A stretch of DNA of 64,000 nucleotides from Datisca glomerata (Eukaryota; Streptophyta; Magnoliopsida; Cucurbitales; Datiscaceae), in contig QANY01009387.1 in the NCBI GenBank assembly GCA_003255025.1, forward strand, positions 2,728,001 to 2,792,000, written 5' to 3'. Below the pieces are notes generated by a model, which worked only from the letters and a program-made list of their open reading frames with translations, searched no databases and was not told where the DNA came from. Within the stretch, counting starts at the first letter, position 1; each line of letters starts with the position of its first letter. Below, in pieces: positions 24,054 through 35,564 of the stretch. The position numbers were made by a program, and so were the translations under genes.

Positions 24054-24879
24054 ATGAGAACTCACAAGGCAACGTCGTCATCTTCCAACAACACCAACAA
24101 CACCAACAACAGGAGGCCAAAGCTTATACATCTACTTTGTGTAGCTGCATTCTTCTCCGTTTTCGTTTTTGCAATCCAATCCTTGTTCTTTACAGGTTCG
24201 CAATCCTTGTTCTTTACAGGTTCTTAATCCTTACTCAGTCTTTTGTGACTTTTGAATTCTTAATTCTTATAGTTTCCTAGGCATGTATATGTTTTTGTAC
24301 TTATACAGGCAACCAGAAGCTTGTAGATCTCAACAGAGAGGAAGTTCGGGTCTTAGCCGATTTCCAATCCAGTGTTCAGCAATGCGTGGTTTGTTTCGTA
24401 TTCCATCTTCCACTGCGTTGCTATTTTTCGTGTATTTTATTTGAATTCCCTTCCTTATGGAGTTAATCGTCACGATATGTGCTATCATTTGCTGTTTTGT
24501 TTTCCTTGGGGGGGGGGGGGTTGAAAAACATGTTCTCAGATTGATATGTTCGGAACTCTTGTGAAGAAGTAGATCTGAGTCAACTATATGTGCAGTGAAA
24601 GGGAAACTAGAATGTAGCTCGAGATGGCTCAACGCCATAATGCCATCGAATTTGTTGGTTGGATTTGCTTATCAGTTGTGAACAAGAAAAGAACCTCACT
24701 TTTTTTTTCGTTCTACTATACTGATATGTACTTTTTTTAAAATAGGAATCGAGCCCTCGGACTCCTTTAAAACTGATATTGAACTTGGTGTAGGCGAACA
24801 GGGGGCTTGGACTCACTGCACATATAGTTGACCACTGCAAACTAATCCTCAAGTTCCCTGAAGGGACTAACAGCACCTG

Positions 24880-24941
<62 letters not shown>

Positions 24942-27900
24942 TACTCACATATATATTTCTTCATGTTGCTTTTTGCTGATTAACATAGTTTTGATGAATG
25001 CAGTACAATGAGCAGTTCAAAATTTATGAGCCACTGGAGTACAAGTATGATGTCTGCGAGGCAATTTTATTATGGGAACAGGTCAGTTGTAATTAAATAC
25101 AATTTTTATGTTTCTTTTTCAGTGAGGTGATTGTATACTGATGTGCTTAGGGATGCAGTATCGGAATATGACTACAGTCTTGACAAGAGAATACCTGGAT
25201 GTTAGGCCTGACGGATGGTTGGACTATGCAGCAAAGAGGATAGCACAATTGTATGGTTACTTGCATATTTTTCTCCTGGTTTATTTGTGCCACTACGTTA
25301 AATGAATTTTATGTATTATTGTAGGGGATCGGATAAATGCTACAATCGAACTCTTTGTGAGGAACACCTAAATCTTATCCTACCGGCAAAACCTCCATTC
25401 CACCCAAGGCAGTTCAGCAGATGTGCAGTTGTTGGAAACTCTGGAGATCTTTTAAAGACAGAATTTGGGAAAGAAATTGACAGTCATGATGCAGTTATAC
25501 GAGATAACGAGGCTCCAGTGAATGAGGTAACTTTTCATTCTAGTTTGCCAACACAATTGAATGATGAATTTCTTTTCACATTTTAGTTATCTGGGATGGT
25601 ACATTTGTTAGTCATCTTTGGTAATCTTTTATAATTTGGGAAATGAAACAGTTCAGCAGTTTGATCCTTGATCTTCTAAACATGTTCACTTTGTTATAAA
25701 ATCTTAGTTAACCTAGGTAGTTTCGGACCCATGGTTCACGCATTTGTACTTTATGAGCTGGGTAGCCAATATGCATCTTTTTCTCTTTCTATAAGTTAAC
25801 TCATATTCTCTCATGTATCTCTATCAGTCTGCATGTTGTGAAACAGTATTTAGCTGTTCTCCTTTCGATTCTTGATAAATAATGTAAAGTGAAATGCAAA
25901 TATTTATCATTTCTCACTCGCATTCTTTACAGAAATATGCAAAGCATGTTGGTCTAAAGAGGGATTTTCGTCTTGTAGTGAGGGGTGCAGCACGTAATAT
26001 GGTTACCATTCTAAATGGTTCCAGTAAGTTGCCATTTTTCTCATTAGATCTCATGCAGTCTGTTTTGATTATGTTTGCCTTGTTATTTCATGGTAGTGAG
26101 GACATCTGCAGTGTAACATTTGACACCAGAGATTGTGCTTTGTTAGTGGGTTATGCTATATTACTTATTTTTTTTATCGGTATGCTATATTACTTATATT
26201 GTCGTATCTAGAGTTGTTTTATGTCCTTCATACGATTTTACAAGATTATATTATTTTCATTCAATGAATGTATTTGATTAAAGGGAAAAAAGTAAAGAAA
26301 ATCAGAAAAATAGAAGGTAATCCAACTGTTAAAAAGTTGGACTGAAATTGTGGATCCAGAGAAAGAATCCAGTTTAGAAGAATCTCTATAATTTGTTCCA
26401 CCAAAGTTAGTCAGTCTTGGTAAATCTTCCACACTTTTGATGGGGGGGGGGGGGGGNNNNNNNNNNNNNNNNNNNNNNNNNNNNNNNNNNNNNNNNNNNN
26501 NNNNNNNNNNNNNNNNNNNNNNNNNNNNNNNNNNNNNNNNNNNNNNNNNNNNNNNNNNNNNNNNAAAAAAAAAAAAATTCTTTGAATTACCTGTGTTAAT
26601 TGGTGGGTTTTGTTTAGGATGTCAGTGCTTAACAGTTCATCTTTCTGCAGCTGACGAGGTACTTATTATCAAAAGTGTGACGCACAGAGACTTCAATGCA
26701 ATGATAAAGGTGAGGGTGATGACTTATAGGCCACTAATATAATTTATTTTCATGGTGCCAAAAAATGCTAAAGGGGGAAAAAGTTGGATTTGTTTTTGGC
26801 CATGCTGACTGCCTGTCGAGGCTAATGATTTGTGCTGTTTGGACTGATCACTGGAGGCACTAATCAATCTCTGGTAGAGTCTGTATTAAATTGTGGTCAT
26901 TTTCTACTGCAGACTATTCCAAATCCAGTTTATCTTTTCCAAGGTATTGTTCTGCGCAGAGGTGCCAAAGGAACTGGAATGAAATCAATAGAGTTAGCTC
27001 TCTCAATGTGTGACATTGTTGATATATATGGTTTCACTGTTGATCCTGGTTATACTGAATGGTGAGCTTAATCTTGTAATCTTTTGATTTGAAATGGTAT
27101 CTCTGTCAATCAGTTTTATCACAAGAAATTTATTGTATTTCTTATATGATATTACCTTTTCTTGGGTCCTTGTAAAGATTTTTTTCCATATTCACGTCGT
27201 CATTGTACTCATTGTATGAATGCAGGCTGTGAGGCTGCCTAACTTATTCTTTGTTGTCGATAACAATTACCTCACAGACAGTCCTCCTTTTCACTTCTAC
27301 TTTGTCACTGATTATATGTAAACTACTACTCAGTTAGATATTCTTTGAATTATCTTCCGGCAGGACGAGGTACTTCTCAACGCCTAGGAAAGGACACAAT
27401 CCTCTTCAAGGAAGAGCATACTACCAACTCTTAGAGTGCCTTGGTGTAAGTTTTATACATATATATTTTAGGGAAAGTTTCTCTGACAGTCCTTGTAGTT
27501 TGCTTAAACGACATTGACACTCCTCTAGTTTGGTAAATGACACATGAATCCATTATATTTAAATGGTGTTTGTTTAGGTGTAAAAAGACAAGATTATCCC
27601 TAGAATTGACCCGGCCCAACTATTTTTTTTCTAACCCGAAACATGAACTACTTTGGGTTTGCATAGAAATTGGGTGAATACGGGTTCAAGTGTAAAGAAA
27701 ATGTTTTAACGTTTTGATAATTGAAAAAATTAAACGTGTTATTTAAACGGTGCTAGTTTTAAATTTAATGTTTTTTTTGTCACGAAAGCCTAACATGAAG
27801 AGATGTCTTGAGTCTTTTTTCAAAGTAGAGGGATGTCCATGTCAAGCAAAACGGTGCTAGTTTTAAACGCTTATGAAGTGTCATGCTAATTTCACCTTTT

Positions 27901-28295
27901 TGTTCCGTGCATTCCAGGTTATCAGGATACACTCTCCAATGAGATCCAAGAGGAAGCAAGATTGGTCAGATGTGCCTAGTCGAGAAATGATAAGCAGGGC
28001 ACATGCTGCAGCCTTGCGCTTGAAGAGGAGACAAGGTGATCAAGATGGCGATTTGAGCCAGTTTGGTAGTTGTAACGTATGGGGCAATGCAGCTCCTGAC
28101 AATAGTGGTCCTGTCTCAGGATCTCCTGACATGAGTGATGTGAGAAATTACTCGAATTACAATAAATGGGAAGTGATGCCTTTTGAGAGTCTTAGAAAAG
28201 AAGCACAAGATCACTATGTGCAGATGGAAGGCGTATCCTTATACAAAATGGATGGAAATAAGTTGGACGATCTTGTATGTGTGAGGCATTCCTAA
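24054..28295 (+). CDS. SIA1: Sialyltransferase-like protein (GT29 family, SIA1/MGP2-type)
   Basis: Predicted 450-aa type II Golgi membrane protein. Plants have little or no sialic acid, so the substrate is unknown; the Arabidopsis homologue MGP2/SIA1 is needed in pollen tubes. Exons: 24054-24195 (or 24219), 24309-24388, 25004-25081, 25159-25250, 25325-25526, 25933-26023, 26651-26709, 26913-27061, 27364-27445, 27918-28295; they join in frame. A membrane anchor lies at residues 25-46 ([18 protein letters not shown]) after an Asn-rich cytosolic tail. The sialyl L-motif is about 164-196 ([22 protein letters not shown]). The S-motif is about 259-289 ([29 protein letters not shown]). YYQLLECLG and [12 protein letters not shown] follow. 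A sequencing gap lies in intron 6 but touches no exon. AATAAA at about 28429 may be the poly(A) signal. Confidence 0.9.
24177..24223 (+). repeat. 24-bp tandem duplication creating two splice donors
   Basis: CAATCCTTGTTCTTTACAGG plus three or four bases occurs twice in tandem (24177-24200 and 24201-24223). Each copy contains ACAG|GTTC. Splicing at either donor (after 24195 or 24219) keeps frame, and the longer form adds eight residues after the membrane anchor. Confidence 0.85.
24882..24938. repeat. (CT)n microsatellite
   Basis: About 28 uninterrupted CT units in intron 2 of the sialyltransferase-like gene. It produces a spurious Arg-Glu repeat frame on the minus strand. Likely to be length-polymorphic. 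Confidence 0.95.
26442..26577. other. Assembly gap flanked by homopolymers
   Basis: Fifteen G (26442-26456), 108 N (26457-26564) and thirteen A (26565-26577) in intron 6 of the sialyltransferase-like gene. The flanking homopolymers suggest that sequencing or assembly failed at a simple repeat. Flanking exons are intact. Confidence 0.95.
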
Positions 28296-29306
28296 AAATC
28301 TGTTGGACGAACTTCTTGAACTTATGATCTAGCGACCAAGTTAACATCCTTTCCAATTGTCATGTGAAACTTCCAATGAGATGGGCTTCTAACAAGGAAT
28401 ACACTTTGACAGGCCAATGGTACTACTGCAATAAAAGTTCTTCCCTCATTTTGTAGCTAACAGAGTGCAGTCTCTCGCATCAATGGCAACAGAGAGGTGG
28501 TGGAAAACACTAGTTTGTACCGCTTATAAAATCTTAATGTAGGTATAAAACGTGTATCATAGCTACTGAAGGGTGTCTATTATTTTTCTGGATTATTATC
28601 CGATCTTATTCTTTACTACTGTAATATTCTGGGTAGCAAATTACTTTTATTATTATAAGAACTTGAAAAACCCTCAAGTGTTTAAAGTTTACTAGAAACA
28701 GTACAGATAAGCAAAGATAGATGCTATGCTTTTGGTAGACGAGGGGAAATGGGTGTACATTAGAGGTTAATGCAGAATTTCTCTCATAATGTCATGTAGA
28801 CCTGCTGCCTGTGACCGATGCGTGAGATCCGTCAGAGGGGGAAGAGGATTATCTTCCTTGAGTTTGTCTTAAATATACTTGTGAAATTATGGTCTGTCTT
28901 AAATGTACTTGTGAAATTATGGTGATCAATTCATATTTGGACGATGATATATCGATCCGGTTTCTCTCATGTTTAACTGATCATGAGTGTTATATTCTGA
29001 TCTAGGTTATCCGTTCAATAATCAACGGCCCATATTGACTTAAGAAAACACTTATTTACTTTTTTTTTCTTGATTCTCATGAACAGTCAATTTGGGTTGT
29101 TGAACAGAAAATCAATGGCTCAGATAGGATAAAAATCAAATCCGTCATTGCTCTAGATACTTTTCAGTAAAGTTGAAAAAAATTCTAATTGATTCACAAA
29201 TATCTGCTAGCTGATTTAAACCTGCTAAACCATTTCCATCCAAATGGATGGGAACCTTATCCAAAGTCACAAATATCTTGCTCTTGAGTCATCAGCTCCC
29301 TTTCCC
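28296..29306. other. 3' UTR and intergenic spacer before LIR1
   Basis: No coding sequence. It contains a 32-bp tandem duplication at about 28868-28930 (TGTCTTAAATATACTTGTGA and TGTCTTAAATGTACTTGTGA, each followed by AATTATGG). CTTATC at 29256-29261 reads as an I-box (GATAAG) on the other strand, an element common in light-responsive promoters, which fits the next gene. Confidence 0.5.
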
Positions 29307-29314
29307 TTATAAAT
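29307..29314 (+). promoter_or_regulatory. TATA box of LIR1
   Basis: TTATAAAT about 90 bases before the LIR1 start codon, in a suitable position for a TATA box with a start site near 29340. Confidence 0.55.
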
Positions 29315-29402
29315 TGTCATGTAGAGCTGTTTCTTTTATGTTATCTATCCATCAAACCCCAGTTTACAGACAATAGTAAGTAAGCATCATCATATTTCAA
29401 AA

Positions 29403-30064
29403 ATGCAGGCAGCTCTGAGCATTGCACCAACTCTTCTCCCTTTGACACCTTCAATGAACCTTTCCCAATTGTCTACTAGTTTTCCTTCCACGTCAGTTGC
29501 CTCCTCTTCTTCTCGTTTCCCCGCAATCAAAGCAGCAACTGCCGACTCTAACGAGGCTCTAATTGTTGACTACAGCAGCTCCGTCTTCTCGTAAGCGCGA
29601 TTCTCTGCACTTATAAAAATCTATTTCCTTTGGTCTAAACTGATGTGTTTGATCAAAACAAACTTTAATGGTTATATACTGAAGCCACTCCATTTTTGTG
29701 TTGTTAGTGTGTTTCCAGCAGAGGCATGTGAGACAGTAGGTGGAGAAGCCTGTGGAGCTTACATGTACCCAGAAGTGAAGATCCGAACAGAATCTAAAAA
29801 CAACACATCTACAGTTGTTTCAGATAACATTGACAGAGAATATCTTGACTACACTCAAACAAAAACGTAAGAGCTTCATCCCTAAAACAATAAATTAAAA
29901 ATAATAACCAAATTACTTTGGTTTGAAAGGTTATTGAAGAGATAATAAAGTAGCTAGTAAGATGTTTGTTATGTTGGATGGTGGGCAGGGTTTTCCTAGG
30001 AGAAGCATGCGATGATCTTGGTGGAGAATTCTGTGGGTTGGAGTATCAGAAGGGCGTCTTCTAG
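29403..30064 (+). CDS. LIR1: Light-regulated protein LIR1, chloroplastic, three exons
   Basis: Predicted 140-aa precursor. LIR1 is a small light- and clock-regulated chloroplast protein that binds ferredoxin-NADP reductase and strengthens its attachment to thylakoid docking proteins (TIC62, TROL). Exons 29403-29590, 29708-29866 and 29989-30064 join in frame. The first ~45 residues are rich in Ser, Thr and Ala with almost no acidic residues, a typical transit peptide. The mature part has two copies of the family repeat: VFPAEACETVGGEACGAYMY and VFLGEACDDLGGEFCGLEY, each with two Cys. The protein ends EYQKGVF. The upstream TATA box and I-box-like site fit light control. Confidence 0.92.
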
Positions 30065-31486
30065 AGGTGATGATGAAGGAAGGATGGCTGCTCTGCTATA
30101 TAATAATACCCAACAAAAAAAAGTAAATATGTGAATATTTATAGATCTCCATTCCACTTCAGAAATCAGAACCTTTTGTACTTCTAATGTTTTGAATACT
30201 ATGTTACTCATGAACTATCAATTGTATTAGTCACTCTGGAGCTTTTGAAAAGCTTGCTGAATAGCCCTAGTACAAATGTTAATGTAGCCTTAGCACTACA
30301 TCCACTCAGCTGAATCCAATAGCACGCGCGCACTGCTTTTATTTGCTCCGGCAATATATCCCTTTCCCCGCACTGCTGATTATTATACATATACATAACC
30401 GTTATTCTGGTGTATGGTACACCCCAATACAGAAGGACTCTTCTATTTTGCAAATCTAATTTTTCTACAGCAGTTTAAGCATTTGTAGTAGCCTCAACCT
30501 CAGTCTTATTAGTTCATTACTTGTCAAAGAAAGTGAGAAAGAAAACTCTCCTTCCATGGTTTTCTTTGAGAAATTTCACTAAGAGTGAAAAATAAAATCA
30601 AGACCCTTCGATTTTTTTTTAACGAAATCTGAGATTTTTAAACTCGGGTCTAGCAGTCACACGATTTTTAACTGAAAATTTTTAAACAAAAAGGAAACTT
30701 AGTTTTTCCGGGTAAAAATGATTGAATTTCGTTAAAAATCAAGAGATTCTTCCTAAAATGACTTTTTCCTTTGACAGTTATAAAAATTTCTCTTTTTAGA
30801 CTAAACTGTCCATGGTTGAAGTAAATGTTATATAGAAAGAACCGGATCGTGCTACAGTACGTTTCTGTACTGGTACAATGGATTAATTTACCTTTACATC
30901 ACCTAATGTGGTGTCGCGCATGATTCAACACTCATTTAACTGCCCTTACACTATTAGTACAAAAGGCTATACCGTAGATTTTTCCAGAAAGAAGCATACT
31001 TGAGGTAGAAAGAATCTAGAACAAGAAAATTTCTATATTATTGTTAACCGTAACACGCTGTGAGGTCAGGAGAGAGAGAGAGGATGAGGAGACAGTTGAT
31101 CCCTAAAGCAAACCCATGAAAGAGCTGGATCACAGCCTGCTGGATGTCCAACCCAAGGCTGTCTAGTGCTCTAATGGTAAAGAGCAAAAGACCAGGTCAC
31201 CGTCCCCATAAAATGTGGATGTTCACTCCTCTTCCTTCCCTCATGCTCACATCCAATAATCAGATAATATGGAGAAAATGTATAAGAAGGGCTGTCATGA
31301 TAGCTGTAATTGACTTAGATTTAATGGTTGTGGCTTAATTGTAGGAGATGATTGACTTAATTGTAGGAGGTAAATCATTTTCTTTTGTGCTAGATTTTAT
31401 CGTACGTCTCTTGTTTTTGGGAATTATATTAATTCTAGACTCATCTTCTAAAACAGAGACCCAAAAGCTTCAATCCCAACCCAAAC
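30065..31486. other. Intergenic spacer with a small inverted-repeat element
   Basis: No credible gene. At 30610-30629 and 30724-30740 lie inverted arms (TTTAACGAAATC against GAATTTCGTTAAA) enclosing about 95 bases, a MITE-like structure. A GAGAGAGAG run lies at 31069-31080. ATTATATTAA at about 31424 could serve as the TATA box of the next gene. Confidence 0.45.
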
Positions 31487-31816
31487 ATGGAATCTCCTAC
31501 AACTAAAGGCGTAGTAGTGTCCTCGTATTTCACAGTATTAATATTCTTGTTCGTTTTGATCAACACTACCCATTGCCTAAATACTGAACATCACAATGTT
31601 GAGTCAGAATTTATGATGGATTCTAAGTTATACAAGAGCATTAAGTTAGACATTGGCCACACCGGCTACAACGATAAACCAGGAGTTTCAGATTGTGGAA
31701 AACCGGGCAAGGAAGGCTGTCTCAAAGGGAGCGGAAATTCAGTTCCAGTTGGAGAACATTGTCAACCTGCTAATTCCGGCACACGTAATCGTGATTGCCC
31801 GTCCAATAAGCCTTGA
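31487..31816 (+). CDS. Small secreted Cys-containing peptide, family not recognised
   Basis: An intronless 109-codon frame starting MESPTTKGVVVSSYFTVLIF. Residues 1-30 form a convincing signal peptide (hydrophobic core FTVLIFLFVLINTTHC). The remainder is hydrophilic, with four Cys in the last 45 residues (SDCGKPG, EGCLKG, EHCQPA, RDCPSN) and many Gly, Pro, Asn and Lys. The start context ACATGGAAT and a TATA-like box about 60 bases upstream are acceptable. Secreted, short and Cys-bearing suits a signalling or defence peptide, but the Cys spacing does not match RALF, defensin, EPF or thionin patterns that I know. It could also be a chance ORF. Confidence 0.5.
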   Translation: MESPTTKGVVVSSYFTVLIFLFVLINTTHCLNTEHHNVESEFMMDSKLYKSIKLDIGHTGYNDKPGVSDCGKPGKEGCLKGSGNSVPVGEHCQPANSGTRNRDCPSNKP

Positions 31817-32539
31817 AGCCTGCTGCCATAGTTAATTCGCGTTATATACGTGTACTATTTTTTTTAAAATGTGTAAAACTTAAGATATGTTTTCAAATAT
31901 TGAAAAAATTCGCCAATTATTGGATCCACTCAAATAATTCGGGTAATATACGGGAGCCGTATAATGTGGAATTATTAGATATACATGTATACGAGAAATG
32001 AATTATTAAGATAGAGTAGAACAACTCTACTCGTTCTATAGAGTAAACATACATGTATAAATTGTTTTAATAATATATTGGGTTAATATTATATGACTCC
32101 ATTGCATTTTGTCCAAATATCAATTTATCTTTTAAATTAATTTTCATTCATAATTGACCTTTCAATTTTCTTCATCCATTAACTTACTCAAGTGCAGATT
32201 TCTTTGGGACCGGGAGGGTCACGTGCCCCTCCTGAGCCATTGTTTTTGATTTTTTATGTTTTCGATAACAACTATTTTGTATGTTATTTAAAATTATTTT
32301 GTACTGTGCCCCTTTGCATTATGATATAGCTCATTGATAATTAACTTTAAAAAAAATCTTGAGTTCAAGTTCCACTATCTGTAACTTGACAATGTCCCTA
32401 TCTTTTTGTTTTTTTATTTATGATTCTACTAACTTTTGGCATTAAATTTAACTTACTCTATTTCCAACTACTTGAATTTAATCTTAGTAGCTCTATCCTT
32501 CATATTGCTCTAAGGGAGCATATATCTCACCCAAGCAAA
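31817..32539. other. AT-rich intergenic sequence
   Basis: Apart from a short block at 32204-32240 (GGGACCGGGAGGGTCACGTG), which contains a G-box-like CACGTG, I see no genes, long repeats or terminal inverted repeats here. Confidence 0.4.
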
Positions 32540-33067
32540 TAAGATGTAAGTTTTTCTTTATAGATTTTGAATTTTATGTGTTATATTGTTAAAACACTTA
32601 ATATATACTTGATTCGTTCTACAAATTGGATATTTTTATGTGATGATTATAGAAATGTATTGTTGTTGATAGAAATATATGTCTTGGATGGAAAACTATA
32701 GTATTTTCATGAGTGCCCGTAAAGTGTTCGACGAAATGTCATAATGAATTATATGATGTATTTTTTTCATTGTCTGTAAGGTGTTTGATAAAATGCCATA
32801 TTGAGGTTTATATTATATTTATATGAATGCCCGTGACATGATCGATGAAATGCTATATCCCATCCAAGGATAAAATGTAAGTTTATTTAAAATTTGGTTG
32901 TTATGTTTATATTGTTAAAACACCAAATATATCCTTGAATCATTTTGAAAGTTGAGTGTTTTTTATGTGATTCTTCTAGAAATGTATGATTATTGGTAGC
33001 GATATATATTTTGGATGAAAAATTATAGTGTATGTTTATTGCCCGTAAGGTGTTCGACGAAATGTCA
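32540..33067 (+). repeat. Duplicated AT-rich segment with PPR-like codon shreds
   Basis: About 200 bases at 32540-32740 recur as 32873-33067 (shared ATATTGTTAAAACAC, AGAAATGTAT, GTGTTCGACGAAATGTCA). A motif that translates to ARKVFDEM occurs four times: 32712-32740, 32771-32798, 32826-32854 and 33040-33067 (variants CKVFDKMP and ARDMIDEML). ARKVFDEMP is a hallmark of plant PPR proteins. Stops lie between the copies, so at most this is decayed PPR coding sequence. Confidence 0.5.
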
Positions 33068-33138
33068 CCATAGGGATTATAGTACATTTTCTCCACACAC
33101 CTTTTTCACTAAGTCATACTTACAATTTGGTTTCTTAG

Positions 33139-35093
33139 GCTGAGTTTTATGATCTTGGTATTCGTGATTTTGGGAACACTACACTAGTAGCTCGATGGTA
33201 TAGTAGGCTTCCTGAAAATGTGAGAAAGAATGTCGATGCCTCCGGGTTTAGTTATTTTATAAGTATATTGAAAAAGGGTCAGATGGATCGCGTCCTATTG
33301 AAAAGTCTGGGTGAGAAATGGTGAGATACAATCCACACCTTTCATATAGATGAAGTGGGTGAAATGACAATGAACCCATTGGACTTTGCTGTGATAACTG
33401 ACCTGAAAGTCGACCGTCGACAACTAGACTATAATTTGGAACTCTACAAGAACAAGAAGGCTTTGCAAAAGCTAGTTGGCAAACCGTTATCGGAGGTTGG
33501 AGAAAAAAAATTTAGTTATCAATGGATATTTGATAATTATGCTAGGTACGAGTGTACTACTCCTAAGCAGAAGGACATTTTGACGAGAGTCTTTCTTCTG
33601 GTGCTATTGGGTAGTACAATTTTTTGCGACAAGAGCAATAAAGTTTATTTGTACTTCCTCCCCAGCCTACATAAAATAGATGAGATACATGAGTATAATT
33701 AGGGTGGTTCGGCGTTGGACTCTTTATGCCGCGGTAAAAGTGTAGGGACATAGGGTTTTGGAGAGCATAAAAGGTATGAGCATGTGAGTACTTTTTATGT
33801 TTGGCACTAAGAAAACCATTGGGTGGTCCAGACACGTTCTTGAGAGTAGCACGTAGGATCGACAGTGAGTTGGGAACAGGGGATGTTGGTCACTACCTAA
33901 AAGAATTTCGTGTTAAACTTTTATACGTGAGGCCCAATAAGGTATGTGTTTATTATATCAATTCTTATATTGCCCTCTGAGTAGGAATAATGTTTTAGTG
34001 ACAAACTATTTGTTTTAAAACTTGCAGATCAATTGGTACCCTTGGGGAGAACGTAGAAACTTGTTTGACTATTGCATCGATAGTATACCTCCTACCACCA
34101 TGAGAATCTTACTGCAAGGACCTATTGGAAGATCATGGTACTTGGGTGAGCGCGTCTCATGGTAGAGTATGGGAACCAAGGTGCCGTACATCCCATACAG
34201 ACCCCCAAATTCAATGTTATGTGATCAACCATTCACTAGAGAGGATCTGTCTGGTGGTCTTGGAGGTTTTAGAGTGACACACTTTATCCATGATATAGAT
34301 GAAGATAACGAAGATACTTATGATGAATTCCGGAAAAAGTGGTTGTCATATAACTATGATGGGGCATCTTCATATTCGTAGGTGCTAAACGTCTCTAAGT
34401 GGTTTTTAAATATATGAGGTTAGTTATTTTGGTATACAATGCAATTTTGTAATCTATTATGTATAAGCAGCAGCACCAGTAACCACAACGTTCACAATAG
34501 TACCAGGAGTATCAGTGTTGGTTAGAGAGACCGTTGAGGATATAAGAGTGGCTGACATCTTACTACCATCATGGAAGATTCAATTACCACTCCCAGATGG
34601 TGGTATTGAGTTTGTTGACATTCCAAATGATGTTCTAGTCCGGGGTCTTCCATCTGTTGAAGTCGATTATGTGAGTTATGATGTTAACATTTATTATTTA
34701 GTCATTCCATATCATATTAACACTCAATTCAGATAATGAATGTGCCGGCGGCGTGCCCGGCAGGCATGGTGCACATGATTGACGATCTCAACAAGTTGTT
34801 ATTTTAGAAAATGTTGAGCGCACATGAGGCGATGATAAAGGCTAAAGCATCAATGAAAAAAAGGATAAGAAAATTGTAAACTTACGATCTTTCCCTTTTT
34901 ATTTTTTAGTTTGCAATTAAAATATACAGCATATGTACACTTGTATGTGAAGTTGCAAAGATGCTTGCACATGTATGGAACTCAAGCAAGCAAACATGAA
35001 AGTGATTATGATGAAGATGATGACAATGGTGAAGATTCAGTTAATGATGAAGAAGATGACCATGACGACGACACCAATTGGATACTGAATTAG
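33139..35093 (+). pseudogene. Plant mobile domain (PMD) protein pseudogene
   Basis: Pieces in order: 33139-33320 (YDLGIRDFGNTTLVARWYSR), then after one stop 33340-33700 (HTFHIDEVGEMTMNPLDFAV, RVFLLVLLGSTIF), then a shifted GGSALDSLCRG at 33700-33745. After an intron-like gap come INWYPWGERRNLF (34026), WYLGERVSW with a stop, and KVPYIPYRPPNSML (34175-34220). The PMD family shows the same order: HTFHLP-GEMT, FLL-LG, GGSALAWLYR, W-x-W-ER. A final acidic tail (34911-35093, DYDEDDDNGEDSVNDEEDD) follows. In plants this domain occurs in transposons (MULE, Gypsy) and in domesticated MAIN-type genes. Several stops show this copy is dead. Confidence 0.7.
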
Positions 35094-35564
35094 AACCGAG
35101 AACATAAAGGACGTACAAAGCATTCACATGATGCTTTGTCGAAAAAGAGAAAAGTTGCACCATGATGTTTTGTCAAAGTTGATATCAACTTTTTGTGGAT
35201 ATAAATATGGTGGATTCTATGTTTATTTGGATTTTAAGTTTGTTTGGATAGGATTCTAAGTTCTTTTGGAATATAAATTTGTCAAAACTGCACGACATTG
35301 CATGACAGGCGTTTGACATATTGTGGTTTTCTAATATTTATGGGGAGGTTTTGTCGAATCGTTGGTTAAAATTTAAAACTGAATTCTAAGGATAACATTT
35401 ACAAACCATCCATCTATCAAAATGGATTCTACGAAGAGTAGATTCACCCTTTATGTTATGGCTTGTATCGTGCTTACAAACTGTCAATCTATCCAAACAT
35501 TTTATTGGTGACAAATAAAAAATAATTTTTCCGTCTAGGTTTTTTTACGCATAATAAGAAGTAT
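35094..35564. other. Spacer after the PMD pseudogene
   Basis: AT-rich, non-coding, with short repeated phrases (GTTTATTTGGATTTTAAGTT and GTTTGTTTGGATAGGATTCTAAGTT-like words at about 35219-35280). No gene seen. Confidence 0.4.

Noticed and set aside
24607..24948. 113-codon minus-strand ORF with Arg-Glu repeats
   Set aside because: Its start is the translated CT microsatellite and the rest lies in intron 2 of the sialyltransferase-like gene; no family resemblance.
31060..31350. Possible microRNA precursor or 64-codon gene before the peptide gene
   Set aside because: No convincing foldback with a miRNA-length duplex, and the ORF has no recognisable content.
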